From Siphonodentalium dalli (lineage: Eukaryota > Mollusca > Scaphopoda > Gadilida > Siphonodentaliidae): a DNA stretch of 64,000 bases. A program made the translations under genes and the position numbers. A model generated the notes under the pieces. The model was given only the letters and a program-made list of their open reading frames with translations, made no database searches and was not told the DNA's origin. Below, piece by piece: positions 1-11,271 of the stretch (its first letter is position 1; each line of letters starts with the position of its first letter). The stretch is taken from NCBI GenBank assembly GCA_032622095.1, contig CP136069.1:188159122-188223121 (forward strand), read 5' to 3'.

Positions 1-757
1 TTCAATCACGTTTTCAATAATCCGGCAGACATAAATTCTCAATACTGATTGGTCTTTTCAGACATTATGTAGTTTCATAGTGATTTTTCCTAAATAAAAT
101 AGTGCAACATAATGGCACACAAAGGTGAAATCATGAAAGATTGGAGATGAATTTCATTATCTTCTCGAATACGAGAGACTATCACCCGAGCGACAGCGAT
201 TGCTATCAAAATTTACTAACAGAAAACAAAATACTATCACAATGAGCGAAATACTTAACCAGAACGATTCAACAGACACAGAAATTTATTAAAATAATCA
301 ATTGTGAACTTATAAATTCGGTTATGCCTGGGTAGACACCGAAAACGATAGTAAATGACACTGTATTTCTACGAAGCTAACACGAAATGACATGCACAAG
401 CGACTAAACCAGAGTGGATATATACTCTTAATTATATTACCTAGCTGGTAACATAATTGAGGGTGTCTATGCACTTTGGGTTTATCAATCATATGACACC
501 ATAGTATATAGTGTTAACGGAAATCACCTATGGCAAACAGGTATATTATTTATATTGCAAATACTGCTCATATATTATAATGTATATCATTTTAATATTT
601 ATTATGTAAGTAATGTACATAAATGGATTATATGCTATCATAACACCTACGTATTTTGGGTCGATGAGATTAAACGATTTGATATTGATATCGCTTGGTA
701 TGGTGCCGTAATTATCAGGAAAAGTTTTTCTCACATTGAGTTATTGTATATACATAC

Positions 758-929
758 TTAAGATCTGGGTACATATCACCGAGTTTGGCCAGCACGTAGT
801 CGCTTTCTAAGGTCAGTAACCATCCCTCTTGGCCAGATGAGTTGTAATAATTCCTGCAGAATTTGACAGCGTCGTACTGGCAGTGTGGTTTATCATTCAC
901 AACCCACTTAATACCGCCTTTGGTCCTAT
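758..929 (-). CDS. Internal exon, C-type-lectin-like domain fragment
   Basis: On the minus strand a polypyrimidine tract ending in CTTCCAG-like CCCTTCAG forms a canonical acceptor, and the exon runs 172 bases to a GTATGT donor. It encodes 56 full codons with a split codon at each end. The peptide has K-W-V-V-N-D-K early, then C-Q-Y-D-A-V-K-F-C, then a W-L-L-T-L-E-S stretch and V-L-A-K-L-G-D-M-Y-P. This order (Trp, then A-x-x-F-C, then L-x-x-L-x-S) is that of the first half of a C-type lectin-like fold, a secreted or cell-surface ligand-binding domain. The remaining exons are not recognised; upstream exons would lie at higher coordinates and downstream ones before base 1. It could be a false exon, but both splice sites and the codon content argue for a real one. 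Confidence 0.5.
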
Positions 930-1472
930 CTGAAGGGAGTTAAAAAGGTAAACAAATCATGGTGAAACAGATAAACACGACGTCATGCTTTCTAAAAATG
1001 TCATATATCGAGTTTTGGTGCGAAAGTTGAATACATAATATTGTTTATTACATGACCATACCCTTATTCCGTTCAATAAACCCATTCTATAAATTGTGAT
1101 ATAAACCTTCGTTTAATAACAGGAAATAGTGCCAGGTGACTTTTGATTTCCGGTTTGTCGTCTGTTTACATTCTGTACGCTATGTCTCAAAATACTATGG
1201 CTTCCAATATTTTCCCAACAAACTACAATGAATGAAGAGTTTCGAAAGTTATGTCATTAAAGATACGCCATTAAATACTCCAAAGAGTCTTTATTTATCT
1301 TGGAATATTACTTTACGCCGGAAAACAACGCATTGTTACGTGAAACATCATTGCATGCCTAATAGAAGCCGATGTTAGTTTCGCGTCCCATTTGTTGATT
1401 TAAGTATGTTTTGTCGAGATTTTGGATCGTGTAATAAATAGAATCTACAATACGTCCCCAGTTTATAGCGGA

Positions 1473-1555
1473 TTTTACAAAACTCGTCCACTACTTAGGT
1501 CTGGACCTCGCCAAAGGCTCAGTCCAGACCTAATTTACTGGACTCGTTTTGTAAA
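1473..1555. repeat. Imperfect 83-bp palindrome
   Basis: Arms begin TTTACAAAAC and converge on AGGTCTGGAC / GTCCAGACCT around a 13-base centre. The inner 10 bp pair perfectly; the outer arms have a few mismatches. It probably is a small foldback element. No target duplication was identified. Confidence 0.6.
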
Positions 1556-1587
1556 GATCCTCTATTTCTAAAATAACATGTTTTCAA

Positions 1588-1645
1588 GTATCTATACTAA
1601 TAAAACTCAATTGTGTTCGTATGTTTGTTTGTCCGTTTATGGGTG
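1588..1645 (+). mobile_element. 5' end-like fragment of a second HINE-type family
   Basis: The stretch TCTATACTAATAAAACTCAA followed by TATGTTTGTTTGTCCG matches, in reverse, the sequence at about 36100-36160 (TATACTTATAAAACTCAAG then TTTGTTTGTTTGTCTGTCCG). An AT-rich start leading into a TGTT/TGTC microsatellite is the layout of the HINE array at 7.8 kb, but the sequence differs, so this is a separate family. It is interrupted shortly downstream by the MITE at 1681. Confidence 0.35.
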
Positions 1646-1707
1646 ACCGTTGTAATGAATTTACAATAAAACGTGTTTAACCCTTTACCCAACAGAAGGG
1701 CCCTGTG

Positions 1708-1774
1708 CCAATGCATTCTCTTATATATGCGAGTCGACAATAGGTCGCCTCGCATATATAAGAGAATGCATTGG
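1708..1774 (+). repeat. 67-bp hairpin module, copy 1a
   Basis: Runs from CCAATGCATTCTC to GAGAATGCATTGG; the two halves are complementary over about 32 bp around a three-base loop. The centre here reads ACAATAGGT, one base different from other copies (ACCATAGGT). Confidence 0.85.
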
Positions 1775-1855
1775 CTTAACACATTAAAAATTATAAAATT
1801 GTTAAAGAATGTAAGAAAAAATGGTAAAAAGTGTTAAAAAAAGATTTTTTTTAGG

Positions 1856-1922
1856 CCAATGCATTCTCTTATATATGCGAGGCGACCTATGGTCGACTCG
1901 CATATATAAGAGAATGCATTGG
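1856..1922 (-). repeat. 67-bp hairpin module, copy 1b
   Basis: Same hairpin as 1708-1774 but inverted: the asymmetric mismatch in the upper stem (GCGAGgCGACC / GGTCGaCTCGC) shows the orientation. Together the two hairpins form an inverted pair within the MITE. Confidence 0.85.
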
Positions 1923-2135
1923 CACAGGGCATAACTGTAACTATCACAATGTGGTCAAGGAGCCGGTTCCAATGATATCCATATTTGTATGGTTCTATTG
2001 AGACAGACCGAAGATATTTTAGGCTGTTGAAGCTTTATTTGGCCGGTTTTGGCCGGTTTGTTGGGTAAAGGGTTAATGGTTAAACCAGGTTAAAGGAATC
2101 CCGCTTGATTTAGTCTTCCCCATATCTTAATCCGA

Positions 2136-2380
2136 AAAATGCGTGGACATATCGTAAAATGCGTGGACATATCGTAAAATGCGTGGACATATCGTAAAAT
2201 GCGTGGACATATCGTAAAATGCGTGGACATATCGTAAAATGCGTGGACATATTGTAAAATGCGTGGACATATCGTAAAATGCGTGGACATATCGTAAAAT
2301 GCGTGGACATATTGTAAAATGCGTGGACATATCGTAAAATGCGTGGACATATTGTAAAATGCGTGGACATATTGTAAAAT
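2136..2380. repeat. 20-bp minisatellite, 12 copies
   Basis: Unit ATATCGTAAAATGCGTGGAC, about 12 copies with no length change. The only variable site is the C of ATCGT, which is T in some copies; in order the copies read C C C C C T C C T C T T. Three units make 60 bases, so long reading frames appear in several frames on the minus strand; these are a by-product of the period. Confidence 0.95.
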
Positions 2381-4490
2381 GTTACACTAGGACATTTAAG
2401 CTAGGTCGTGTTTCCACAAACCTTGAATTCGGTGGATATTGGATCCAGGTGGAACCAAAACAGTGTGGAACCAAATTGTTTGGTTACATGTGGTATTTGG
2501 TTCTTCGGGGAACCAAATTTGAAGCTGTTTTCTTAGAGTGTATGTCACGATTATGACATCACGGATATACAGTTAATTGGAACGTACGCATATATGCTTT
2601 GGTGATATTCTGCACCTAATTCCATAAACGCAATCGTAACTCTATCCGCGTGTTTTGTGAAACATCCCTGCAGAATGTTTTTGCAAACTCACGATTGCCA
2701 TTACAGTTGTTGGGCTCAATTAGCAATTTGCTGGGCTCAATTAGATCGAATGATCTAAGTGTTTCAATCAGAGTTAGCAATTTTCAGACTCAGAATTTGT
2801 GCCGGTTGTTTATTTTCCGACACGGAATTCCAATTCTAAATACTCGCCACATTTTCAAATTACGGAATTGTACAAATTATTGTTTTCCGTTTCTGAATTC
2901 AGTCATTTTGATTTGCCGCTGAGTGACAGTTACAACGCAAAATAATATAAGCTAAAACACTTCAATAAAATCGTATATATATGACTAAAATAAAAAAAAT
3001 GTAAAATTACGCTGTACGCTCGATTATCATCGATAGGTATGTAATGATTATATGTTGATAACTTGCCATATAATTTGGAGGAATATAATTGATTTTACAG
3101 GTTTGAACAAATTGCGAAATGTGTTTTACATGTACCGCGAATAACAGGGGAGATCGTTTACTCGCACGAATCTATAGTCAAATTAACCAAATAAGCCAAA
3201 TTTCCATTATTTCAATAAAGGTACTGTTTCAATTCTACGTTATTGGTTGCTATATACGAGCTAATGTTTTTGCAAATAATGAATGAAAAAAGTGTTTTTT
3301 CTGTTTTTACAATTTTAACCCTATTACTACTGTCACGATTGTCAGTGCTGGGCCATCGTGGGGATTCATGACGATGTGGCATAATGATATTGTATCAGTT
3401 GTAAATGTAGTTTGTACAAAATGCCTGTTGATGTTAATACAAAGTCATTTGAGTAAATATATTCCAGTAATGCCCATTACCTGAACACATATATGAAATT
3501 AAAAGCAAATAATTTCCTTCAAGTTAAGACTGGTATGTTTTACCAACCATAGATTCATGATCACTAGTCATTAGTAATGTAAAACCTCCATGTCTTTCTG
3601 TGGACAGCAATATAACAATTATTTACCATGCATACTTGTTACTATTGTGTGAGTTATAATTTGTGACTCCTTGGAATTTGAATACACGCAACTCATATTC
3701 GTTCCTCAACCATATTCTGATTAATATTATGTATGATGTACTGCATGCACACTATACCGGTACTCAATACATAACACATGGAGCAATGCTGTCATTCTTG
3801 ATACCATTGTCTTTATTTACACTGGTTCACACCCTTAGAAAGAACATATATAAATCCAAACTATTAAGCCATTAAGCCAATATTGGAATTTTACATTACT
3901 CAAAACCAAACAGGGCACACATCCCAGACAAGACCCCTAGCCATTGTAATCGGTACGGTGCTCACCCCTCCCAAACGAACGCACATTGCCATTGTAAGCG
4001 TTATGACTTGCCCTGAAACCGCTTCCATGATACAACGCGAAGAACGACCAGCCGATGCCAAATTTGGCACCCATTACGTTTACCCACTGGCCAGTTTCGT
4101 GCTCCCCCTATTCCGAGATAATGTATTGTGGGAGAACACTTAATACCTTTGATTTGACCTCGGTCAGTTGGTGGCAGATGACTTGGGGTGTTATTTTCTT
4201 ATAAACCCGGTCTCACTGACGCTATCCAATATATAACCTTCGATGCAGGTGAGATAGATACACCCGCATGGAATGTCTCGCGTTATGTAAACAAAATAAA
4301 AAGCGTTTAGGGTGCACCCCTATATATACTCTTGAAATACCGGGGGGGCACAAAGCTTACCAAGGAGCTAAGTCGTGAGTCATGATGAGTGCTAAATATG
4401 TCATCGGCAGGTCACGTTGGATGGCAGACTTTGTTTCATGGCATGTCACGAGAAGACCGTAACGCATATACAACGGTTATAGGGTCTCCG
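2381..4490. other. Stretch without a supported feature
   Basis: AT-rich unique-looking sequence with short open frames only. No convincing splice-flanked exon, tRNA or TIR element was seen. A frame at 3883-4143 on the plus strand has no recognisable domain. Confidence 0.4.
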
Positions 4491-4497
4491 CTCTGAA

Positions 4498-4780
4498 CGG
4501 GGGGGGGGGGGCATCTTGGAATTTCCAACTGCACCTCAATATACCCAACTGTAGGTAATTTCCAACAAGACAGCCCCCGTGGTTGGAATTTTTCAACTCA
4601 CTGCCATTTTAGTTACAGAAAAATACCGAAACTGCGAAAAAAGGTAAATACTGGTCAAAATATAAAACTAACTGAACACATTTTACCTAATTTTGGTGTG
4701 AAATTTCCAACTATTGAACATTTAGGCAAAAGTTGGGCATGAGACAACACGACACACCAATGTTGCCGCATCATTAATTA
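4498..4780 (+). repeat. Relic of the poly-G / TTTCCAAC repeat family
   Basis: Begins with a run of about 13 G, then CTTGGAATTTCCAACTGCAC, and ends with GGTGTGAAATTTCCAAC and a GAGACA tail. The same order of motifs occurs in the copies at 60.3-62.5 kb, so the poly-G run is a terminus of this family rather than an isolated homopolymer. Confidence 0.55.
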
Positions 4781-5439
4781 GAGATAAAATATGGGCGCAC
4801 TCCCACCGGGCGGTAGTTTTCTTGTATCTAGAGTGAGGTCTATGGGTACGTTTTTTTATAGGAAATCATGGGGTGTGCAAAAGATAGCCATGAACATTTG
4901 CCTGCAATTTGTTATGCCTTGTATACTAAGAGAAATTGTTCACCACAATTATAAACTCCTTCTTCGTACACTGTACTATATGCTTATTTTAATCTCAAAG
5001 TACTTTCAATGGCAAAAGATACATATCATTACAAAATAAGATAAAATCGATGAAGCTGGTATAACAGGATATGTACCCTTTAATATATCCACCAGCAGCC
5101 TTCACGTGACTGCGATGAACCCATCAATAATATAGTGCATTCAAACATCAAACACTTGAAAATAAAGAGACCGGAACCATCCACCAGTGCCGGAAAAGGA
5201 CATTCCCGAATATATCATCTCCTTATTTGGATTCTGCTTGAATGATATAACGCACAATAAAGTCATCGACCACATACCAGGAATATCATATTTACAAATC
5301 TACTAATATATCAGAAGATCGTGTTATATCAGATAAATATTCGTTTGACTCGGCAGTCCCTAAATATAAAGAACTTTTCGATAGTGGTGATAAAGCCTTG
5401 AAACCAATTAGAAAAATTTGTGATAACTTAAAATTTTAT

Positions 5440-5955
5440 CATGTATGCTATTTCAGACGAGATATATTCAACGATGAAAAACCATCTGGAAAAAAAACAA
5501 GTTGCGAACCTACAGAAGGGCGAAAATAAAATACCAGATAGAACCACAAAGCTTCGGATGAGCAACCATACTTTAGAAATTGAGTGAAAGACAACATAAA
5601 CTACCCGCTGATGTTAGAATTTGCAAAAAGTGTGGAATGGAGGTAGAAACCGAAGAACACTTTATAATGCAATGTCCCATTTACAATAATCTAAGAAAAC
5701 GTTTATTTGCGGAAATAGGCGACAATATTTAGACCTTTAACCAACAGAAATTTTTAATCATCTTGAGAAATGATGAACCCAAAATATGTAATATCATCTG
5801 CAACATGGTTCAAATATTTCTAGATAAACGGTGTGAATCACCAAACACTGAACATTAATATATTTATGTTACCATTACTTATAAGCACATGTTATTTATG
5901 TAACTGTTTTGACATGGGGCGTATCTATCAATAAATTTATCTTATCTTATCAACA
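5440..5955 (+). pseudogene. 5'-truncated non-LTR retrotransposon (LINE) 3' end
   Basis: The plus strand encodes the C-terminal cysteine motif of LINE ORF2 proteins: L-x-M-S-N-H-T-L-E-I-E, then L-P-A-D-V-R-I-C-K-K-C-G, E-x-E-E-H-F, and C-P-I-Y-N-N-L-R, with a stop near 5733. One frameshift (around 5585) separates the two parts. The downstream 3' UTR ends in ATAAATTTATCTTATCTTAT, a short tandem tail typical of LINE 3' ends. There is no upstream reverse transcriptase, so the copy is 5'-truncated and dead. The left boundary is not resolved. Confidence 0.65.
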
Positions 5956-6509
5956 AACCTCAAATCATCATATTCTTCTCAAGGACGTGGCGGCATGGTT
6001 TTGGGCGCCTACTTTCCTACATATATACTCTATGTGCCATTAGGGCACATATGGACCCATTGGTATAAAACTTCTACAGTTTAATACATAAAATATGTGC
6101 GGTACCAGTACCCTTATGGGAATAAGAAGTGTAAAATATTGGGGGTAGGGTTAATAAATTGGCCATGTGCACAATTCCTTGAAAATTATGAACGCATTGT
6201 TGCCAGTAGTATATTCAAGATGGACACTTCTTTCAGCTGATCTCAACTTTGTGGCATACGGTCGTGACAGGGAGCCATTTCTGAAGGTCAAATAACAATT
6301 CAGGCTTGAAAAACCTCATTTCTCCTGATCTCACTCTGGGAAATTTAGACAAAATGTTGTTATACTTACTTCTGATGAAATACATTACCATAGAAGTATT
6401 GTTGGTTTGACTGGTATCTATGGACCAGGAATATCGTTTTTCTACACTCGGCATGATATACCAGAACTCATTACTGCTGTAGATACTACTCTCATCCTAT
6501 TGAAAATCG

Positions 6510-6890
6510 ACGTTAATAAGGAAGTAAAGTGGCAACATTTAAATGGGAATATCAGTGTTAATTTTCAAGAGAAGATTATTCAATATTCACAAACCGTAGA
6601 ATAATACTTCATGTCTTGTTGGAATGTTTTCATTTTATGTTTTGTGTTGTGACATTTGATGGAAATATTATAAACAATGATAAACAAAGGTGACCTACTT
6701 TTTAATAATGTCCAATAATATCCAACCTTGGATGAAAACTAAATTCCGCTTCTCGTTGTCACCAGATAAGTCTTCAAACTTTCCAAAAATGTGTGATATG
6801 GTCACCTGCGCTTTGTCAGGTTTGATCAATCTTTTCTAAAAAATTAACACTGAATTCCCCATTCAAATGTTGCCACTTTACCTCCCTCTC
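6510..6890. repeat. Inverted-repeat element with ~52-bp arms
   Basis: The left arm (about 6510-6562, with AAGTGGCAACATTTAAATGG) and right arm (about 6838-6890, with ATTCAAATGTTGCCACTTTA) are complementary with a few mismatches across a spacer of about 275 bp. No ORF or target duplication was found. Probably a MITE or an inverted duplication. Confidence 0.5.
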
Positions 6891-7147
6891 AATAACCACA
6901 AATTGTCTTGTTATTTATAAGACAAACATACATATTATGAGTTACTGTGCAATCACTAGTCCCAAATAATGCTATATACATGGTGCAAGCCTTATTGTTC
7001 CACGTTGCTTCTAACACGATCTTAGTTCAAGAGTACATGTTATTGCGTTCGGGATACATAGACTAGTAAATTGATCTACAGTACGTAAAGCGTATACTCA
7101 ACATAAAAAGCTTGAGTGGAGAGGATTTCAAGGCACTATTGTGTAAT

Positions 7148-7175
7148 CAGCAAGATTCAATTCAATTCAGTTTAT
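7148..7175 (-). mobile_element. Possible LINE 3' tail, minus strand
   Basis: Read on the minus strand this is AATAAACTGAATTGAATTGA, the kind of short tandem tail that ends several LINE families. No coding remnant was found next to it, so the call rests on the tail alone. Confidence 0.25.
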
Positions 7176-7812
7176 TCTGTTAATCGATATGTGGATATTA
7201 CCGACAAAATATATATGACATCATGATATTCAATTATGACATACAATAACAATAAATTTCACACGAGAAATACATGAGTGATTAGATATTTGTTAAGTTT
7301 CCTTTCGGGTGATGATTTCAGGTACAGTGGGTGCGGAATTTATAGTCAAGGGTGCATATAGCTATTTAAAAAAATAGTCAAATGTTGGACGTTTCGTCAC
7401 CCGATTAGTCGGCACTTCAGACGTTTCGTCACCTGTTTTTCCAACGAAACTATCAGTGATTTTTATTTTCATTTTAAACTTCAATAAAATGTTATAAAAC
7501 ATATAAAGTGGAACAAATGATAACGATTGGGGTGAACATATACATATCACGAGTCATACACGCTAAGATTTGAGAATATCCGGTCCCGATGTGCCGACTA
7601 AGTGATAGATTATTGTACACCCAGCCTTCTGGTTGTGTACGGAACAATAAAGAGCGTTCCTTATTACGTCAACACTATTCCTGATAATTGACAAAAAAGA
7701 GCGTGTGTCTGCCATCTCCCTGAACTGTTGAAATAATTTGTGTTGCTTCTTTAAGCTTTCTCGTGACACAGACATTCCGCTTATTAGTTCCATAATAATG
7801 TATTTACTGTTA

Positions 7813-8032
7813 TCTCATATATATTTTGAAGACCTCTGTCTGTATGTTTGTTTGTCTGTCTGTCTGTCTGTCTGTCATTAATACAAATCTACGATTCTCG
7901 ACCGATCGGGACGAAACTTGGTACGTGTGTGTAGTTTGACCAAGCGGTGAACGTTGTCGTATTGGCGGGTAGAGCTATCGACTTGAAATTTTGTTTTTTA
8001 ATAGCCCGGACAACGTCGGGCTCATCGGCTAG
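7813..8032 (+). mobile_element. HINE unit 1 (220 bp, no core repeat)
   Basis: Complete 5' and 3' ends but the core is absent: ATTGGCG passes directly into GGTAGAGCTATCGACTTG. This is the shortest unit and shows what the element needs at minimum. Confidence 0.8.
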
Positions 8033-8428
8033 TCTCATATATATTTTGAAGACCTCTGTCTGTATGTATGTTTGTTTGTTTGTTTGTTTGTCTGTCTGTC
8101 ATTTATACAAATCTACGATTCTCGACCGATCGGGACGAAACTTGGTACGTGTGTGTAGTTTGACCAGGCGGTGAACGTTGTCGTATTGGCGAGCCCGTGC
8201 GGCGCCCGCTTCGCGCATGCGCAGACGAGATCTCGGAAACGGGTGGAGCTATCGACTTGAAATTTGCTATGTGAATGTATCTTGCCCCGGATACGAATTT
8301 TATCAGGTCGCCGAGCCCGTGCGACGCCAGCTTCGCGCATGCGCAGACCAGATCTCGGAAACGGGTAGAGCTATCGACTTGAAATTTTGTTTTTGAATAG
8401 CCCGGACAACGTCGGGCTCATCGGCTAG
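8033..8428 (+). mobile_element. HINE unit 2 (396 bp, two cores)
   Basis: Two core repeats; the first has GCGGCGCCCGC, the last has GACCAGATCTCGG. It has the same length and nearly the same sequence as unit 5. Confidence 0.8.
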
Positions 8429-9060
8429 TCTCATATATATTTTGAAGACCTCTGTCTGTCTGTCTGTATGTTTGTCTGTATGTTTGTCATTAATACAAAT
8501 CTACGATTCTCGACCGATCGGGACGAAACTTGGTGCGTGTGTGTAGTTTGACCAGGCGGTTGACGTTGTCGTATTGGCGAGCCCGTGCGGCGCCCGCTTC
8601 GCGCATGCGCAGACGAGATCTCGGAAACGGGTGGAGCTATCGACTTCAAATTTGCTATGTGAATGTATCTTGCCCCGGATACGAATTTTATCGGGTCGCC
8701 GAGCCCGTGCGACGCCAGCTTCGCGCATGCGCAGACCAGATCTCGGAAACGGGTGGAGCTATCGACTTGAAATTTGCTATGTGAATGTATCTTGCCCCGG
8801 ATACGAATTTGATCGGGTCGCCGAGCCCGTGCGACGCCAGCTTCGCGCATGCGCAGACGAGATCTCTGAAACGGGTGGAGCTATCGACTTGAAATTTGGT
8901 ATGTGAATGTATCTTGCCCCGGATACGAATTTTATCGGGTCGCCGAGCCCGTGCGATGTCAGATTCGCGCATGCGCAGACCAGATCTCGAAAACGGGTGG
9001 AGCTATCGACTTGAAATTTGGTTTTTGAATAGTCCGGACAACGTCGGGCTCATCGGCTAG
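8429..9060 (+). mobile_element. HINE unit 3 (632 bp, four cores)
   Basis: Cores begin near 8579, 8701, 8823 and 8945, exactly 122 bp apart. The 3' hairpin carries AGTCCGG in place of AGCCCGG, weakening the stem. It is the counterpart of unit 6. Confidence 0.8.
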
Positions 9061-9700
9061 TCTCATATATATTTTGAAGACCTCTGTCTGTCTGTATGTT
9101 TGTCTGTATGTTTGTCTGTATGTTTGTCATTAATACAAATCTACGATTCTCGACCGATCGGGACCAAACTTGGTACGTGTGTGTAGTTTGACCAGGCGGT
9201 GGACGTTGTCGTATTGGCGAGCCCGTGCGGCGCCCGCTTCGCGCATGCGCAGACGAGATCTCGGAAACGGGTGGAGCTATCGACTTGAAATTTGCTATGT
9301 GAATGTATCTTGCCCCGGATACGAATTTTATCGGGTCGCCGAGCCCGTGCGACACCAGCTTCGCGCATGCGCAGACGAGATCTCGGAAACGGGTGGAGCT
9401 ATCGACTTGAAATTTGCTATGTGAATGTATCTTGCCCCGGATACGAATTTTATCGGGTCGCCGAGCCCGTGCGACACCAGCTTCGCGCATGCGCAGACGA
9501 GATATCGGAAACGGGTGGAGCTATCGACTTGAAATTTGCTATGTGAATGTATCTTGCCCCGGATACGAATTTTATCGGGTCGCCGAGTCCGTGCGATGCC
9601 AGCTTCGCGCATGCGCAGACCAGATCTCGGAAACGGGTAGAGCTATCGACTTGAAATTTTGTTTTTTAATAGCCCGGACAACGTCGGGCTCATCGGCTAG
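9061..9700 (+). mobile_element. HINE unit 4 (640 bp, four cores)
   Basis: Four cores, complete ends. Two internal cores carry GCGACACCAGC. It is the counterpart of unit 7, which has one core fewer. Confidence 0.8.
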
Positions 9701-10096
9701 TCTCATATATATTTTGAAGACCTCTGTCTGTATGTATGTTTGTTTGTTTGTTTGTTTGTCTTTCTGTCATTTATACAAATCTACGATTCTCGACCGATCG
9801 GGACGAAACTTGGTACGTGTGTGTAGTTTGACCAGGCGGTGAACGTTGTCGTATTGGCGAGCCCGTGCGGCGCCCGCTTCGCGCATGCGCAGACGAGATC
9901 TCGGAAACGGGTGGAGCTATCGACTTGAAATTTGCTATGTGAATGTATCTTGCCCCGGATACGAATTTTATCAGGTCGCCGAGCCCGTGCGACGCCAGCT
10001 TCGCGCATGCGCAGACCAGATCTCGGAAACGGGTAGAGCTATCGACTTGAAATTTTGTTTTTGAATAGCCCGGACAACGTCGGGCTCATCGGCTAG
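9701..10096 (+). mobile_element. HINE unit 5 (396 bp, two cores)
   Basis: Matches unit 2 at 1,668 bp distance, including ATCAGGTCGCC in place of ATCGGGTCGCC. Confidence 0.8.
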
Positions 10097-10727
10097 TCTC
10101 ATATATATTTTGAAGACCTCTGTCTGTCTGTCTGTATGTTTGTCTGTATGTTTGTCATTAATACAAATCTACGATTCTCGAGCGATCGGGACGAAACTTG
10201 GTGCGTGTGTGTAGTTTGACCAGGCGGTTGACGTTGTCGTATTGGCGAGCCCGTGCGGCGCCCGCTTCGCGCATGCGCAGACGAGATCTCGGAAACGGGT
10301 AGAGCTATCGACTTCAAATTTGCTATGTGAATGTATCTTGCCCCGGATACGAATTTTATCGGGTCGCCGAGCCGTGCGACGCCAGCTTCGCGCATGCGCA
10401 GACCAGATCTCGGAAACGGGTGGAGCTATCGACTTGAAATTTGCTATGTGAATGTATCTTGCCCCGGATACGAATTTGATCGGGTCGCCGAGCCCGTGCG
10501 ACGCCAGCTTCGCGCATGCGCAGACGAGATCTCTGAAACGGGTGGAGCTATCGACTTGAAATTTGGTATGTGAATGTATCTTGCCCCGGATACGAATTTT
10601 ATCGGGTCGCCGAGCCCGTGCGACGTCAGATTCGCGCATGCGCAGACCAGATCTCGAAAACGGGTGGAGCTATCGACTTGAAATTTGGTTTTTGAATAGC
10701 CCGGACAACGTCGGGCTCATCGGCTAG
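10097..10727 (+). mobile_element. HINE unit 6 (631 bp, four cores)
   Basis: Matches unit 3 except for one deleted base (GAGCCGTGCG for GAGCCCGTGCG) and scattered substitutions. Shared private variants such as GATCTCTGAAACG in the third core mark common descent. Confidence 0.8.
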
Positions 10728-11271
10728 TCTCATATATATTTTGAAGACCTCTGTCTGTCTGTATGTTTGTCTGTATGTTTGTCTGTATGTTTGTCATTAA
10801 TACAAATCTACGATTCTCGACCGATCGGGACCAAACTTGGTACGTGTGTGTAGTTTGACCAGGCGGTGGACGTTGTCGTATTGGCGAGCCCGTGCGGCGC
10901 CCGCTTCGCGCATGCGCAGACGAGATCTCGGAAACGGGGAGAGCTATCGACTTGAAATTTGGTATGTGAATGTATCTTGCCCCGGATACGAATTTTATCG
11001 GGTCGCCGAGCCCGTGCAACGCCAGCTTCGCGCATGCGCAGACGAGATCTCGGAAACGGGTGGAGCTATCGACTTGAAATTTGGTATGTGAATGTATCTT
11101 GCCCCGGATACGAATTTTATCGGGTCGCCGAGCCCGTGTGACGCCAGCTTCGCGCATGCGCAGACCAGATCTCGGAAACGGGTAGAGCTATCGACTTGAA
11201 ATTTGGTTTTTGAATAGCCCACTGAAATTTGGTTTTTGAATAGCCCGGACAACGTCGGGCTCATCGGCTAG
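10728..11271 (+). mobile_element. HINE unit 7 (544 bp, three cores)
   Basis: Counterpart of unit 4 with one 122-bp core lost and a 26-bp duplication (TGAAATTTGGTTTTTGAATA plus GCCCAC) just before the 3' hairpin: 640 - 122 + 26 = 544. Confidence 0.8.

Larger units (their letters stand above)
1681..2072 (+). mobile_element. piggyBac-like MITE, copy 1 (392 bp)
   Basis: The element starts CCCTTTACCCAACA and ends TGTTGGGTAAAGGG, and is flanked on both sides by TTAA (1677-1680 and 2073-2076), the duplication made by piggyBac-family transposases. It encodes nothing. Inside are two 67-bp hairpins (1708-1774 and 1856-1922) separated by an AT-rich spacer, then about 150 bp of unique sequence ending in two GGCCGGTTT repeats. 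A full copy in opposite orientation lies at 20782-21141, and a third starts at 63829. Confidence 0.85.

Noticed and set aside
2090-2370. Three overlapping minus-strand reading frames of 67-86 codons
   Set aside because: They are the 20-bp minisatellite read in three frames; 60 bases per three units keeps every stop-free frame open.
2136-2380. CRISPR-like regular repeats
   Set aside because: Units are contiguous with no unique spacers; the same holds for the arrays at 33 and 41.9 kb. The sequence is animal nuclear DNA.
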